Shown here: positions 10,720 through 60,729 of the stretch, piece by piece
Layout: every line of letters starts with the position of its first letter
Numbering within the stretch: the first letter of the stretch is position 1
Assembly (NCBI GenBank): GCA_964016985.1
Contig: OZ024821.1
Location: 88,344,535 to 88,408,534, forward strand
Source of the DNA: Anodontia alba
Taxonomy: Eukaryota > Mollusca > Bivalvia > Lucinida > Lucinidae
Reading direction: 5' to 3'
DNA: 64,000 bases
Made by a program: the position numbers and the translations under genes
The notes under the pieces: generated by a model
What the model saw: only the letters and a program-made list of their open reading frames with translations
Told to the model about the DNA's origin: nothing
The model's database searches: none

Positions 10720-11640
10720 AGAGCTCACTTCGTTCGCGACGCGCTTCGTGAGCTGTGCTTGCTATTATTTCCCAGAAAACATTATTTGACATTTCATGTA
10801 AATTGTCTCCAATGGAGACAATTAGCATGAAATGTCAAAATAATGTTTTATGGGAAAATTAAAAAACAAATATTTTGATATGTCGTCTGCTAAAAAAATA
10901 CCCAGAGTGCTAAGCGTTAAAACTGAACTACATCATGAGAAAAAGGAGTCTTTTGGGAATACGTGGACACTAAATTTCCAGATCTGCCAACAGAGCCGAA
11001 CAATCTGATAATGTCCTTGCCTAGGATTGCCCTAATCCTTGACCTTTCCTGACCACAAATTGTCCTAAGGCCCGTTTTCACATGACGAGGCTTCCATTGT
11101 TATAGCTAACCCGAGCTGAAAGTTAAATATGAATCATAGATCATTTACCATCGAGCGTTTTTTTCTTAGTCGTCTACACATTCAAGCCCGCTTGGTCTGC
11201 CCATTGTTTGGGAATGAAAACTTTAGACTGACACTTGTATACTATTAACTCTTAAAGCGCCAATCACAAATGCAACGGGCAACATTTAGAAATATTTTAT
11301 TTGTTTCAAAGAAAATATTTCTTGACATTTCATGTGAATCCTCTGCTTGGCAGACGATACACACGAAATGTCAAATACTAATTTTTCTCTGAGAAAAAAA
11401 AAGAAAGAAAAGAAAAAATTAGAATGTCGTATCCTATAATTATGTTAGCAAATACAATGTCCTTTCAACGTTTAGTTTACTGGGTAAAAAAGATCATTAG
11501 ACGACATTTTTTAAATATTTTATTTCTCCCAGAAAACAGGAGTTGATACAAGTGGCATGAAATGTCGAGTCCAGTTTTTTTTTTTTGAAAAATATAAGTT
11601 TATCGTCTGCTGAAATTGCCGATAGAGTGTTTAAAGGGTA
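10720..11640. repeat. Cluster of three family J hairpin MITEs
   Basis: Three hairpins at about 10770-10850, 11310-11390 and 11500-11600 are built on TGACATTTCATGTAAATTGT and its complement, flanked by TTTCCCAGAAAAC words and GTCGTCTGCTGAAA. 10720-10760 is a second small hairpin (AGCTCACTTCGTTCGCGACG). No gene. Confidence 0.55.
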
Positions 11641-11704
11641 TCCATAATCTGCGGACTGACAAGTGTGGTTATCTTCTCAGTCAAAGATGGCGCGAACGTC
11701 ACTA

Positions 11705-11811
11705 CCCAGCTAGCATTCTGCTTAAATCTATATCGGACCGTTATCGGCCCGACAGCAATGCTGTCGGGCCGATAACGGTCCGATACAGATTAAAGCAAAA
11801 TGCAAGCTGGG
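11705..11811. mobile_element. Family D GC-rich palindrome, copy 3
   Basis: TACCCAGCTAGCATTCTGC...TGCAAGCTGGGTA, arms CGGACCGTTATCGGCCCGAC, loop CAATG. This is the most diverged copy, but the arms still pair. Confidence 0.78.
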
Positions 11812-12279
11812 TAGTATCAAATGTTACATTGTACGGACAACGAAGACTCTTATCAGACTGCGTAGGTGCATAAGCTGATCTGAGTCTTCTTTGGGCGCAT
11901 ATTTCAAAACATATGTTTTCTTATGTCGCGGTTCAGCTTCTCTTCGGGATCAAACCTTTATTACAAAGCTGAACAAGCTGGACTTGAGGACTTTAAGAAC
12001 TATAAGACAAGAAGGTAAACCTGACTTTTCTTCCCAAAATGAATACTCCAAATTAATATCAGCAAAGTAAATAGGTAAGCTGAAAGACACTAAAGAAATT
12101 ATGACCAAATCCTCGCAACATCATATATAGACACACAGAGCCTTTTTCCAAGCAAAAAAAAAAAAAAATAGACATCGGTCGCAAGGTCGTCTCGGGATAG
12201 AGTAGTTGAATCGACCAATCATGTCCCATTCTGTCGGTTTTCTATCACAAAATCAGGATACGAAAAGCAAAATATAAAG

Positions 12280-13070
<791 letters not shown>

Positions 13071-13139
13071 GCATGCAATTAGACAACCGGTGATCCTGTA
13101 GTCAGCCAATATTTATGACGCATTCCAAGCTGGAACATG

Positions 13140-13232
13140 GCATTTATACAACGTCACATCAATATCGGTGCAACTTCAAGACGTTGTATTGACGTTGATG
13201 CGATGTTGTCTCAACGCAGCATAACCGCTGGG
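13140..13232. repeat. AACGT-rich hairpin repeat (family M), copy 2
   Basis: ACAACGTCACATCAATATCG ... GACGTTGATGCGATGTTGTC, same style as copies at 146 and 20790. It lies about 130 bp past the peroxidase stop. Confidence 0.5.
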
Positions 13233-13358
13233 TAGAAACTTCAATATCTTTTCCTTGACAAGTTTCATCATTTACGTGTATTTCTTTAAAACCATTTCCG
13301 AACATTTCTTGCTATTGCATATATATATATATATACATATATAAAAGTTAAAACCCAT

Positions 13359-50911
<37,553 letters not shown>

Positions 50912-51010
50912 CTGTAAGAAAGAACAGATACAACATCAAACTTTGATCATAAGAATATAAGTCATGTGAAATATGTCACTTTACTTTTCATGCTTCACAG
51001 TTCATACTTA
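50912..51010 (-). other. Peroxidase upstream intron edge
   Basis: A polypyrimidine acceptor tract for the first coding exon is seen, but no promoter, TATA box or 5' UTR exon could be recognised to 64000. Confidence 0.5.
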
Positions 51011-51011
51011 C

Positions 51012-51289
51012 CATCACGAAAACATGCCTATATAATTTTGACCCCCTTAAACCCCACTTTTATATAGTAAAACTGGGGTTTACAGGGGTGTACGTTATTT
51101 TTCTTATTTCTGCTAAAAACATAGATTGTGGGTATTCGTTAGAACCGCCTCGGCGAAGCGGTTCTAACGAGTACCCACAATCTATGTTTTGAGCAGAAAT
51201 ATGAAAAAATATCAGATTTTTTCATCGGAAAATTTTCAGTTTTTGGAGGTGAAATTTTCTATATATTTGAATAGGTGTGTTTTCGTAAC
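51012..51289. mobile_element. Family A hairpin MITE, copy 9
   Basis: CATCACGAAAACATGCC ... AGGTGTGTTTTCGTAAC; hairpin TTAGAACCGCCTCGGCGAAG. Confidence 0.78.
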
Positions 51290-51638
51290 ATTTACATTTC
51301 CACTTTACTTGTGCGAAACTTAAAACGCAAAGTTCGCATTTCACACGGTTAATACAGTAAACATCAGCTATTACGACCACTCGAAATTAAGACCACTCAA
51401 CTTTTAAGACCTGTTTTTTGTTAGTCCGACTGTTCCTTTAGGAGCAGTCTGATCAGGGTCTGCACTGTTTGCCATCCCACTAAATATTTTAAGAAACAAC
51501 TGCATAAAAGTAAAAACTTTCTCGAAAAAGTATGAAATAAAGTGTTTGAAATTTTAGGACATTTACTGCATTCTGTATTTAATATTAGGACCACCCACTA
51601 AAAAGACCACTAGTAGATAATCCTAAAAGTGATCTTAA

Positions 51639-51841
51639 CCCGTCTCTCGCTGAACACGGCATGCCCTGTCTTAGCAAACAGTGTAGATCCAGATCAGTTG
51701 GCTTCTGAAGAAGCCAACTGATCTGGATCTGCACTGTTTGTCATTAAATATGTGAATTTCTATCAAAAACCCGGATCAAGTAATCTGATTGGCTGGAAAT
51801 TAGAAGTAGGCGTGGCTTCTTAATTTATTCGGCACGGCCAG
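51639..51841. mobile_element. Family F MITE, copy 5
   Basis: CCCGTCTCTCGCTGAACACG ... GGCACGGCCAGGG. TTAA left, TCAA right. Hairpin GGCTTCTGAAGAAGCCAACT. Confidence 0.78.
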
Positions 51842-51971
51842 GGTCAATAGCGGAATTTTACCGTATTTTACATTTCATGCTTTATATTTCATATTGATGT
51901 ATGGGGAAGTGATAGACTTGCAGGGGAGGCAGCTCTGTCAGATGAGGCCAGTCCCCTTAAAATTAAGAATA

Positions 51972-52175
51972 TCGTATTTACCCTAAGTATTGGGGCACCT
52001 TATCTCTTTACCATTCTTGTCCTAAAATTTGAAATAATCCCTTCTCCCTTCTACTACACGTTGATATGTCTAAAACATTGCTGCGTGTATGGCAAACAGT
52101 GTACACCCTGATCAGAAGCCGCGTTTACACTGTTTTCAAAGGACAATCCGTTCAAATACTTAGGGTACTTTAAGT
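51972..52175. mobile_element. Family O MITE, copy 5, partly deleted
   Basis: TTACCCTAAGTATTGGGGCA ... AAATACTTAGGGTA; the hairpin is reduced to AGAAGCCGCG. Confidence 0.6.
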
Positions 52176-52744
52176 TTAGATTTCAGCTATACCACGAAAA
52201 AAAGATGCGGGAGCCGGTCTATCATAGAAGACGTAATTATTTCGCCTCTGACATTCCTGGAAAATAACTATGGATAACAAGACATGTGGACATGACCAAT
52301 CCAACCCCTCACCCCACGCCCTTCACGCCGAGGGATACTTTTCACATGAGTAAAATTAAGGTGAAATGTACAAAGGTAAATCCAAATTGAGAACAAATCT
52401 GCAAAATTATTGTGTCGATTCTGTATGTACGCAAAGCAGAGTTACTGCAGTTCTTGTAAACTGGTTTGCCTCTTGGTGGCATGGATAAGAAGATCCAAAC
52501 ATTATTAAAATTACAAAGATACATTGTTTGACTAGGATGAGGGGCGTATGCAAACAGTCAACAGTCCAGATAACCCACCATATTCACTCCAGTCTAATCA
52601 TGCTTTTGCAGTTGTTCAAAATACGTTCGTTGCTAACACGTGGCCAGCAAGCGCAGCGGTCATCGTGCATAGAAGCATCGACGTACAGACTGAGTTAAGT
52701 ATTTGCAGTCTGCATATATGGAAAATACAACTTCGATATTGTGA

Positions 52745-52860
52745 GTCAATTCCACGTGATTATCACTGACCAATGATATCAAACCGCGCGTTTGTAAGAA
52801 ATTCAGGTAACGGTTATTTATAGCCGCTCTATTCTTGTCGTTGTGACGTCAGCGTGCAGT
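52745..52860 (-). repeat. Dispersed repeat, inverted partner of 43550
   Basis: CCACGTGATTATCAC, ATCAAACCGCGCGTTTGTAA and TAACGGTTATTTATAGCCGC are the reverse complement of the earlier copy. Confidence 0.7.
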
Positions 52861-53159
52861 CAAAAGAGAGTTATCTGTAAATACTTGGTCATTGCTTGGA
52901 CCCAATATTAGGTCCGAGGTCATTGGCAAAGAGTGCAAACCCATATCAGACGCCGCAGGATTTGCACTGTTAGCTTAAATTAAAGGAAGTTAAGTGAAAC
53001 AGTCTTAAGTCCCCGTTCAGGACCAGTTTCCCTGCCTACACTCAGAGACAATCGACCCACCAGTACAGTTAGTGCTTTGATTTCCAATAATACGATGAAT
53101 TTCATATTTCACATTTCATAGTTTTCTCAATGGACATAATAATTGATGCACAACATGGA

Positions 53160-53350
53160 AAAAAGGTCCTTATGTCATATGCGAACAGCGAAGGTCCAGA
53201 TCTGCATGTTCATCCTTGAATTCTGCTCCGCGCATTATCAGTTCGTCGACATATACAGTAGAACCTATAAATTCCGTGAGCGGGCAACGAAGGCCCTAAT
53301 CAGCCTGCGCGAAAGCGCAGGCTGATCAGAGCCTTTGCTGTCCGCAAATT
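53160..53350. repeat. Paired GATCAG hairpin (E-type)
   Basis: CGGGCAACGAAGGCCCTAAT, CAGCCTGCGCGAAAGCGCAG and GCTGATCAGAGCCTTTGCTG form a hairpin; AAAAGGTCCTTATG and CATAAGGGTCCTTTT are the outer ends. Confidence 0.65.
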
Positions 53351-53499
53351 GCATAAGGGTCCTTTTCGTGCGTATGATGACTTACGTGTCTCGGTATGTT
53401 ACATTTATGTATATAATATAATTCGGCCAGTTATCGGCATACATTTATAGACAGCTTTCTTCCAGGTAAAAACACACTCTTTTAACAAGTTTTGAATTC

Positions 53500-53615
53500 T
53501 GTGGAGACAGGTAGCTGCTTAATGTAGGCTGAAAGTAATGCAGAAAGCTCCCAGAGGAACTGCCTGTATTATTCCCATCCTGCATTAAGCAGCCACCTGT
53601 CTTTAAGACTGCATG
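53500..53615. repeat. Imperfect inverted repeat
   Basis: AGACAGGTAGCTGCTTAATG pairs with CATTAAGCAGCCACCTGTCT about 60 bp later. Confidence 0.7.
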
Positions 53616-53807
53616 AAATCATTTTTGAGTGGCCGCTATAGAGAGATGTTTTATTGTACGTAGAAAACTGCAGTCCTCCAATAGACCTCTATACAAGCTT
53701 ACATTAATTTAAAAATTTTCGAACTCGAAGTTGATTTTGCTCTGAAACCCCTACATATATTACGCTATTTCAGATTTAATGATATGATTTATCTTTTTAG
53801 CCGTTTC

Positions 53808-54086
53808 CATCACGACAACATACCTATATAATTCTGAGCCCCTTAAACCCCATTTTTATATAGTAAAACTGGGGTTTATAGGGGTATACATTATTTTTCT
53901 TATTTCTGCTCAAAAACATAGATTGTGGATACTCGTTAGAACCGCCTCGTCGAGGCGGTTCTAACGAGTATCCACAATCAATGTTTTGAGCAGAAATATG
54001 AAAAATATCAGAATTTTTTATCTTAAAATTTTCATTTTTTGGTGGTGAAGCTTTCAATATATTTAAATAGGCGTGGTTTCGTAATG
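53808..54086. mobile_element. Family A hairpin MITE, copy 10
   Basis: CATCACGACAACATACC ... GGCGTGGTTTCGTAATG; hairpin TTAGAACCGCCTCGTCGAGG. Confidence 0.78.
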
Positions 54087-54232
54087 AGTACCAAAGTAAA
54101 TATATTATTTTGACGCAAATGACTTTCATGGGTTGACGCATCGTTAAACCTGAACTCATCATCATCATAATCATCATCAGCAGCAATCTGAATCAATACT
54201 GAGAAAACCTTTGCGGAGTTTAGGGTGGATAG

Positions 54233-54436
54233 ATGGAGACGAGTCTGCGACTCGAGGCCTGCGACCATGTGGAGAAGATGATAGATCAGATGAAAGCTGC
54301 AGATTTCGACACTGAGGAGCAAGGTGAACATTTTGTGACCTGCATGTACGTGACGGGCTCTGATGACAGCGGCACTCACACAGCTGAAAAAGGCAGTAGC
54401 ACCGACACAGTGAGTGAATCAGAGGCGGTTCGCTGA
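54233..54436 (+). other. Short acidic open frame of unknown status
   Basis: 67 codons from ATG 54233, with base composition richer in GC than its surroundings. The protein is acidic (DHVEKMIDQMKAADFDTEEQ, then a Ser/Thr tail). No domain recognised and no splice context seen. It could be a retroelement gag fragment or an exon; it is weak on its own. Confidence 0.2.
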
Positions 54437-54455
54437 ATCGATTGTATTGTTTTAA

Positions 54456-54660
54456 CCCTTGTCTTGCTGAATAAATTAAGATGCCATGCCCACTTCTAAT
54501 TTTCTGCCAATCAGATTACTTGATCCAGATTGTTGCTATAAATTCACAAACTTGATGACAAACAGTGCAGATCCAGATCAGTTGGCTTCTTCAGAAGCCA
54601 ACTGATCTGGATCTACACTGTTTGCAAAACAGGGTATATCCGGGTACAGCAGGACAAGGG
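54456..54660. mobile_element. Family F MITE, copy 6
   Basis: TTAA at 54452-54455 and 54661-54664. CCCTTGTCTTGCTGAATAAA ... CAGCAGGACAAGGG. Near-perfect hairpin around GGCTTCTTCAGAAGCC. Confidence 0.85.
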
Positions 54661-54759
54661 TTAAATTGTCAACTGTTTTAAAATGTATGTAATAACTTGG
54701 ACCCAATATACATTCTTAGGTATTATTAGGTCCGAGGTTATAAGGATGGAGAAAGAAAA

Positions 54760-55355
54760 AAAAAAATAATAATAATAATAATAATATACTGAAATAAAAC
54801 AGAATCTTTAACATAAAACGTCTCTTTTGTCGCGAAGCGAACCACGGACACCGAGTTTACAAAAAGGTAGATCTCACCATTACACTATAGACTGGCTTGA
54901 TTATCGCCGTTTATAACGGAAACCTTCGAAGACCTTGTCGGAAACTAATTGTCTCAGTTTATTTTTGCCGTACTAAATTATTATTATTATTACTATTATT
55001 ATTATTATTATTATTAATGTATTTATAACTTTTGTTATTATTATCATTATTGCTGTTGTTGTTGTGTTGGTGTTGTTGTTGTTGCTGCTGCTGGTGGTGT
55101 TCTTGTTGGTATAATAGTAATAATAATAATAATTATTATTATTATTATTATTATTATCAGTGTTATTGTCGCAATAAGCTATTATGAAATGTGATATACT
55201 TGATTAAATAGATGATCGGTGTACACTGTTGTCAGTCACATTATGGAGATATCTGTGAGATATGGTCATAACGATTAATGCGACAAATTGTTTCTTGCAT
55301 AATTTTAAATTTCTCGAATGACGGCCCGAATTTAAAACTATGCAATAACCTATAC

Positions 55356-55386
<31 letters not shown>

Positions 55387-55460
55387 CATCATTATTATTA
55401 TTATGTTGTTGTTGTTGTTTTGTTGTTGTTGTTGTTGTTGTCGTCGTTGTTGTTGTTGTT
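54760..55460. repeat. Cluster of ATT, AAT and GTT triplet microsatellites
   Basis: (AAT)n at 54768-54786; (ATT)n at 54979-55015, 55130-55157 and 55358-55404; (GTT)n at 55050-55085 and 55404-55460. TTTCTTGCATAATTTTAAAT and ATTTAAAACTATGCAATAA at 55289-55350 form an inverted pair. ORFs here are artefacts. Confidence 0.92.
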
Positions 55461-55831
55461 ATTGTTACATGTCTTATTGCTGCTATCTTGTTTTCTAATA
55501 TATAATAGTATTGCTGCTATCGTGTTTTCTAATATATAATAGTACAAAAGCGCATTTCTACCTCTCAGTCTTTTTCTAGCAAAAACTGTTCGACTATTTG
55601 TCTTGTCGAGTCACGAACATTTCCGACATGTTTGTGCGTGAGAAGGAAACAGAAAAATCAAAGGCCTAAGACGTGTTAGTTCAAGCCCAGCGTGTACACA
55701 GCTATGTTTTATCACGTTTCCGCAAAATTACATCGTGCAAATAAATTCAGTTGATGTTGGTTTAGTCGACTTACGAAACAATGCCGTACTAGTAAGACAG
55801 AAAATGGGACTAGATATAGGCGAGCCACAAC

Positions 55832-56060
55832 GTCAGAAAACGTACCTTCTGACATATGCGCCCAACAAACACTCAGATAAGCTTGCGCATCCGCACAGTC
55901 TGATCACAGGCTTTGCTGTCCGCATGAAGAAACCTTGCAGCCTTGGATATCCAAAATGCGTCCAGAGAAGATTCTGATGAGCCTGCGCGAATGCGCAGGC
56001 TCATCTGAATGTTCGCTGGGCGCAGACGTCCGACGGTCCGTTTTCTGACATGATGGCTTA
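55832..56060. mobile_element. Family E hairpin MITE, copy 6
   Basis: GTCAGAAAACGTACCTTCTG ... GACGGTCCGTTTTCTGACAT. The second hairpin GCCTGCGCGAATGCGCAGGC is perfect. Confidence 0.75.
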
Positions 56061-56164
56061 TTTATATGCGGCGAGTAACGCAAGTAGTAACCGTAAGGGG
56101 AATTAATACTCATTCAAGTGATATAACTTTTGACTAAATTAATTTTGTCGCCTACTGAAAACAA

Positions 56165-56415
56165 CCTACTCTAAATACAAAGAATTTGCTTTCCCTACCG
56201 AAAAGGGGCCTACTCAAAATGGAAAGAATTTGCTTCCCCAACTGAAAAAGGGCCAACTCTAAAGGGAAAGAATTTGCTTCCCTTCTAAAAAGAAGCCTAC
56301 TCTAAATGGAAAGAATTTGCTTCCCCTACTGAAAAGGGGCCACTTTAAAAGAAAAGAATTTGCTCGCTTGGGAGCATATTCTTTCTTTTAGAGTAGACCC
56401 CTTTTCAGAAAGGGT
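56165..56415. repeat. Tandem 44-48-bp units ending in a hairpin (family P)
   Basis: AAAGAATTTGCTTCCC recurs about every 44-48 bp (near 56178, 56222, 56266, 56310, 56356) with CTGAAAAGGGGCC between. The last unit pairs with GGAGCATATTCTTTCTTTTA. Confidence 0.85.
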
Positions 56416-56729
56416 TTGGTATGCAGGGAATCATTAAAGTTGGCCGCAGTCTGACAAAAGGGACCATACAGCAAATTTTGATAATTTGTTACTTTTGTAT
56501 ATTCTGACAAACCCATCCATACAAGAACCATTTCTAAAAAGTTCAAAGATCTGTCATAAAACATGACGGAGACATGTACTTTTCAGTTGTTTTATCGTAT
56601 AGGGTGTCAAGTCTGAGATTCCCATTTAAAAGCGTCAGCAAACCTGATGACGTCATAGTATATTCCCAAACTTGGCATGTTTCAAGACGAAAGAAACGAC
56701 TTTACTGTACAGTCATAACTTTAACCCAT

Positions 56730-57145
56730 TTAAGCAAGGGACAATAGCTCGAACACCGATGGCTCGTTTACCATGGCTAATTCGAACTCGTTTTTGAGTC
56801 CCTGCAAAATTCTTCCGGTAGCTCAAGAAAACAAATATTTAGGGAATTTTCGTATTTCATCATGAAATTGTATGGTGTGTGAATACACTCAACATATCAT
56901 TATTGTATAGAATATCAAAAATGTCCCTAAATTGTCACCATTTGCTTCCTGACCTGGTGCCATGATTAACCGACAGAGGATCGAACTACACATCTCTTGA
57001 ATAAATTTCCATGAGTAGCTTTCGCACATGCAAAAGCTACTCACATTTTTTCAGTAAAATATTAATTTATATGCCATATTTAATGATCAAAGCTTTAACG
57101 ACACGTTAACTAACGACATCGTTAGTTTTGAACAACTAGGTCCAG
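56730..57145. repeat. Fragments of family Q and family I elements
   Basis: 56735-56980 has GGACAATAGCTCGAACACCG and a right end ATGATTAACCGACAGAGGAT. 57010-57140 has AAAAGCTACTCACATTTTTT, then TTAACTAACGACATCGTTAG and TTTTGAACAACTAGGTCC, the right half of family I. Confidence 0.5.
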
Positions 57146-57639
57146 AACTTTTACTGTTCTACTAAGGAGACAATTTATATGAAATGTGAAATCCTATTTT
57201 CTGGGATAAAATATTTCAAGATTTCGCATGATGAAAATTTTCCCAGTATGCAGAGCGTAACAGTTCACGTGCGACACAAAAAAGTTTATGCTATATGTAT
57301 TAAAAAGCACAGATCAACCTGCGCTGTCGCTGTCCACTTGCGGCGGTTTGATGGGACTGCAAAGATGACAGGCTGATCTGTACATTCACTGATCGCATAT
57401 TACATTATGGTCACGTGTTAGCGTTTGCGTTTAATAGTCTGCTTTCAAATAAAATGTGTGTATACGAATTTTCAACAATGGCACTTGAAAAACAAATGAA
57501 AAACCTTATCCGAAAAAGGTTATCGGACAGCTAGACAGACAAACAGATGAATAGAAACCAATTAAACACCTGCTATGGTGACAGTGAAACTATTTTTTTT
57601 TATGTCCGCTACTGATTCAACAGACATTCTATAAACAAT

Positions 57640-57850
57640 TTCCACTGTCTGGGCTAAATCAGTAGATGACGAAGATATTTTTCTTATTTTTTCCCAGAAA
57701 ACAGGGGTTGGCGTTTCATGCAAATTGTCTCCAAAAAAGACAATTTGCATCAAATGCCAAAGCCTATTTTCTGGGAAAAAAAAGATATGTAAAATTATTT
57801 CAAAATGTCGTCTGCTGAAATTTTACCCAGCATGCTAAGCTTTCATGTCA
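57640..57850. mobile_element. Family J hairpin MITE
   Basis: TTTTCCCAGAAAACAGGGGT, TTTCATGCAAATTGTCTCC and complements. Ends with ATGTCGTCTGCTGAAATTTT. Sister copy at 62155-62375. Confidence 0.65.
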
Positions 57851-58067
57851 CTGGCCCTCCTTGTTTCGAAAACATGTAGAATCTTTTGATGGAGATGCAA
57901 GTTACACATACTTTCAGAGGTGTACATGAAAAAAAATGTTTTCGCTCGATTGTGATCAAGGTATTAATGGGTTAATTGACCTCATCGTAGATAATTGATC
58001 CGCAACATATGATAACGTACCTTATGACATGTACGCCCACTGCAGCAATGTGCATAAAGTATAAGTA

Positions 58068-58410
58068 CAGTGAACCCTCGTTTCAACGACAACATTTGTT
58101 TCCCAAGATGTTGCCATTAAAATTAATTTTCTGTTATAAAGAATCCTTAATGGACAAAATGATATGTAGGAAAGACCTTGTTTTATTATTTTTCCTCATA
58201 GAGCGTATGTTCTGGATATTTGATAGAATCGCCTCAGTGAGGCGATTCTAACAAATATCTGAAACACATGTTGCTTGAAGTTTTAATGCAATATTCTTAC
58301 ATAATTTCTCATTAACTGTCACCTGCTGAGCGAAGGTTTCGTGACATTCAAATTGTCATTATAATGAATGTTTTTGTTATATAGGGTGTCGGTATATAGA
58401 GGGTTGACTG
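58068..58410. mobile_element. Family B pogo-like MITE, copy 3 (best copy)
   Basis: TA on both sides. Ends CAGTGAACCCTCG and GAGGGTTGACTG. Hairpin GATAGAATCGCCTCAGTGAG. Confidence 0.78.
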
Positions 58411-58478
58411 TACCTTTTGTTTTAACATTTACCATTTAAATTATGCACACAGAAAAGGATTATCTTTAAAAATGATAA

Positions 58479-58585
58479 CCCAGACAGCATTCTACGTAAA
58501 TCTATATCGGGCCGTCATCGGCCCGTCAGGGTAGCTGACGGGCCGATGACGGCCCGATGTAGATTTACGTAGAATGCTAGCTGGG
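58479..58585. mobile_element. Family D GC-rich palindrome, copy 4 (best copy)
   Basis: CCCAGACAGCATTCTACGTA ... TACGTAGAATGCTAGCTGGG. Arms of about 50 bp are near-perfect, loop GGGTAGC. Confidence 0.85.
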
Positions 58586-58869
58586 AATCGGCTTAGAGTA
58601 AATGAAATATGTGATACACGTCTATATGTTAAAAATTACCTTTAAAAAATCAATAGAGTCGTAAACACGCGTCGGAAATTTCCGATAAGTGTTTGGCTGA
58701 ATTTAGATCGTTATTCTGTTATTGATGTTTTTTTACATAATCGATACTGTGCACGTATGTTCAGAAATAACAAAATGGGAATAATTGGAAAGGTCCGATG
58801 AGTCTTTACTGTCCGCTTTAAGAATCTTCCGATCGTTGGTAAACCGTATTTAACGTAACTATCCGGACA

Positions 58870-58870
<1 letters not shown>

Positions 58871-58945
<75 letters not shown>
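58871..58945. repeat. (CT)n microsatellite
   Basis: About 37 CT units. AATATGCCTTGATAAGATTC just after it pairs with GACTCTTATCAAGACATATT at 58995-59020. Confidence 0.98.
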
Positions 58946-58947
<2 letters not shown>

Positions 58948-59236
58948 AAAATATGCCTTGATAAGATTCATATGAATCTTAGCCGAACAGACGTTTTACA
59001 TGACTCTTATCAAGACATATTTTCAAGCCTTATCAAGTTTTCTATGAAAAGTACGAAAATATTTCAAAACATCAGCTAACATTTTGCAAGCGTTGAACTG
59101 TCGAGCTGTTTTGAAATCCAGCAGACTAACGGTTAAGAACGTCTCTCATCCCTTCAGACTAAAACAAATACCTTTGCAACAGTGTCCAGTTGAGGCGGTT
59201 TCTAACGAGCCGTTTCCTCGGTATCTACAATATTTG

Positions 59237-59271
59237 CCATGTTTTTTTTGTTTGTTTGTTTTTGTTTTTTT

Positions 59272-59302
<31 letters not shown>

Positions 59303-59318
59303 GTTGGGGGGGGGGTTA
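59237..59318. repeat. T-rich tract ending in poly-G
   Basis: GTTTGTTTGTTTTTG and T runs, then GTTGGGGGGGGG. Low complexity. Confidence 0.9.
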
Positions 59319-59328
59319 ATTTTGTCCC

Positions 59329-59440
59329 AGCGGACGCATGTCGTTTATATAAAGTCGTTTTAACGTCGATGCAACTTCATCGACGTTGATGCGACGTTGT
59401 ATAAATGTTGTATAAATGTATAAATGTTGGGTTACTGGAA
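59329..59440. repeat. AACGT-rich hairpin repeat (family M), copy 6
   Basis: CCAGCGGACGCATGTCGTTT, ATGCAACTTCATCGACGTTG and ATAAATGTTGTATAAATG. Confidence 0.5.
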
Positions 59441-59672
59441 TACTTATTTGCTAAAATAGCCATGTCTAAATTTATAGGCAGATGAGTCCACTTCAGAAAC
59501 TCTGGGTATAACCTGCGATCATACAAAAATGAAGTTTCCTTTTTTTCTCAGTGGCCTTCAAAATGCCGCAAAACTTGAACTGCATAAGAAGCAGATAATT
59601 ATGTAATATGCGAACAGCGAAGGCCGAGATCAGTTGGCTGCGGGCACATGCGGACAGCGTAGGCCCAGATCA

Positions 59673-59888
59673 GACAACTAAGGCAAAAAAGTGGTCTTCG
59701 CATCCGTGTCGGCCTCCAGGTTATAAAACTTTTTTCATGCTCAGCTATGTTCAGCAAGAACGTATTTGGAATTTATTTGAGATTTATTAGTAAGACAAAT
59801 TTCATGCTCAGCTGAGTTGAGCATGAAAAAAGTTTTATAACCTGGAGGCCGACACGGATGCGAAGACCACTTTTTTGCCTTAGTTGTC
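59673..59888. repeat. Perfect 71-bp inverted repeat, 74-bp spacer
   Basis: GACAACTAAGGCAAAAAAGT (59673-59743) is repeated inverted, identical by eye over 71 bases, at 59818-59888. Perfect arms suggest a very recent event or gene conversion. Confidence 0.93.
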
Positions 59889-60440
59889 TTTATATACCCG
59901 AAAGCATACTTTCGCTCCGTCCATGAGTTTGCCATGACATATAAATCTCAAGAATTTGTAAATGAGATTTTACAACTACATGTATATCATCATATAAACG
60001 AATAGCAACATTAGCGCTTAGTATGCCGCGTAAAATTTTCAGCAGATAACATTTTGAAATAGTATTCATATTTTTCCTAAAATTGTTGCCTTTGCATGAA
60101 ATGCTAAAGCCTAGTTACTGGCAGAAATAAGAAAAATATTTCAAAATGGCGTCAGCATGCTTAATGTCAATGTCCAAAGGGGAAAATATCATCAATTTGC
60201 CGTCTGCTGGATAAGCTCAGAAAGTTGTAACGGTTAACTGTTTTTGTACTATCCCATTCCTAAACTGAGGCAAAAACATTTGGACAGAGTTGCTCCCGCT
60301 GAAAGTGAATCCGTTCCCCACAAATCGTTAATATCTCCACATCTTTATTCATTTCATCCTACACTCCCATTGAAATTATTTTTGTACCTTTTTTAACTTT
60401 ATTTTTGTTTGTGCGCAGGAAAGTTTCAGAAGAATAGCTC

Positions 60441-60544
<104 letters not shown>

Positions 60545-60729
60545 CACGAAACCTCATGAGCATAATAAGCATTTTAGATAGTCATCCATTTCGTACCCGA
60601 CCAGCACCACAATGCCAACCACATGAAAGACAAACTTCTACATCTCTCTTCTGATGACGTATTAGGTACAGTACTGGCGAGGAACACGTGAAGCCCCCGA
60701 TAGTGCCACAGTTAAGCAGTTAAAAGACA

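Noticed and set aside
10615..10830. 71-codon plus frame with an RSH-like look
   Set aside because: It overlaps a family J hairpin and a small GCGACGCGC hairpin; no family recognised.
53824..54186. 120-codon minus frame
   Set aside because: Mostly translated family A MITE; similar peptides recur at every copy (25457, 47022, 63576).
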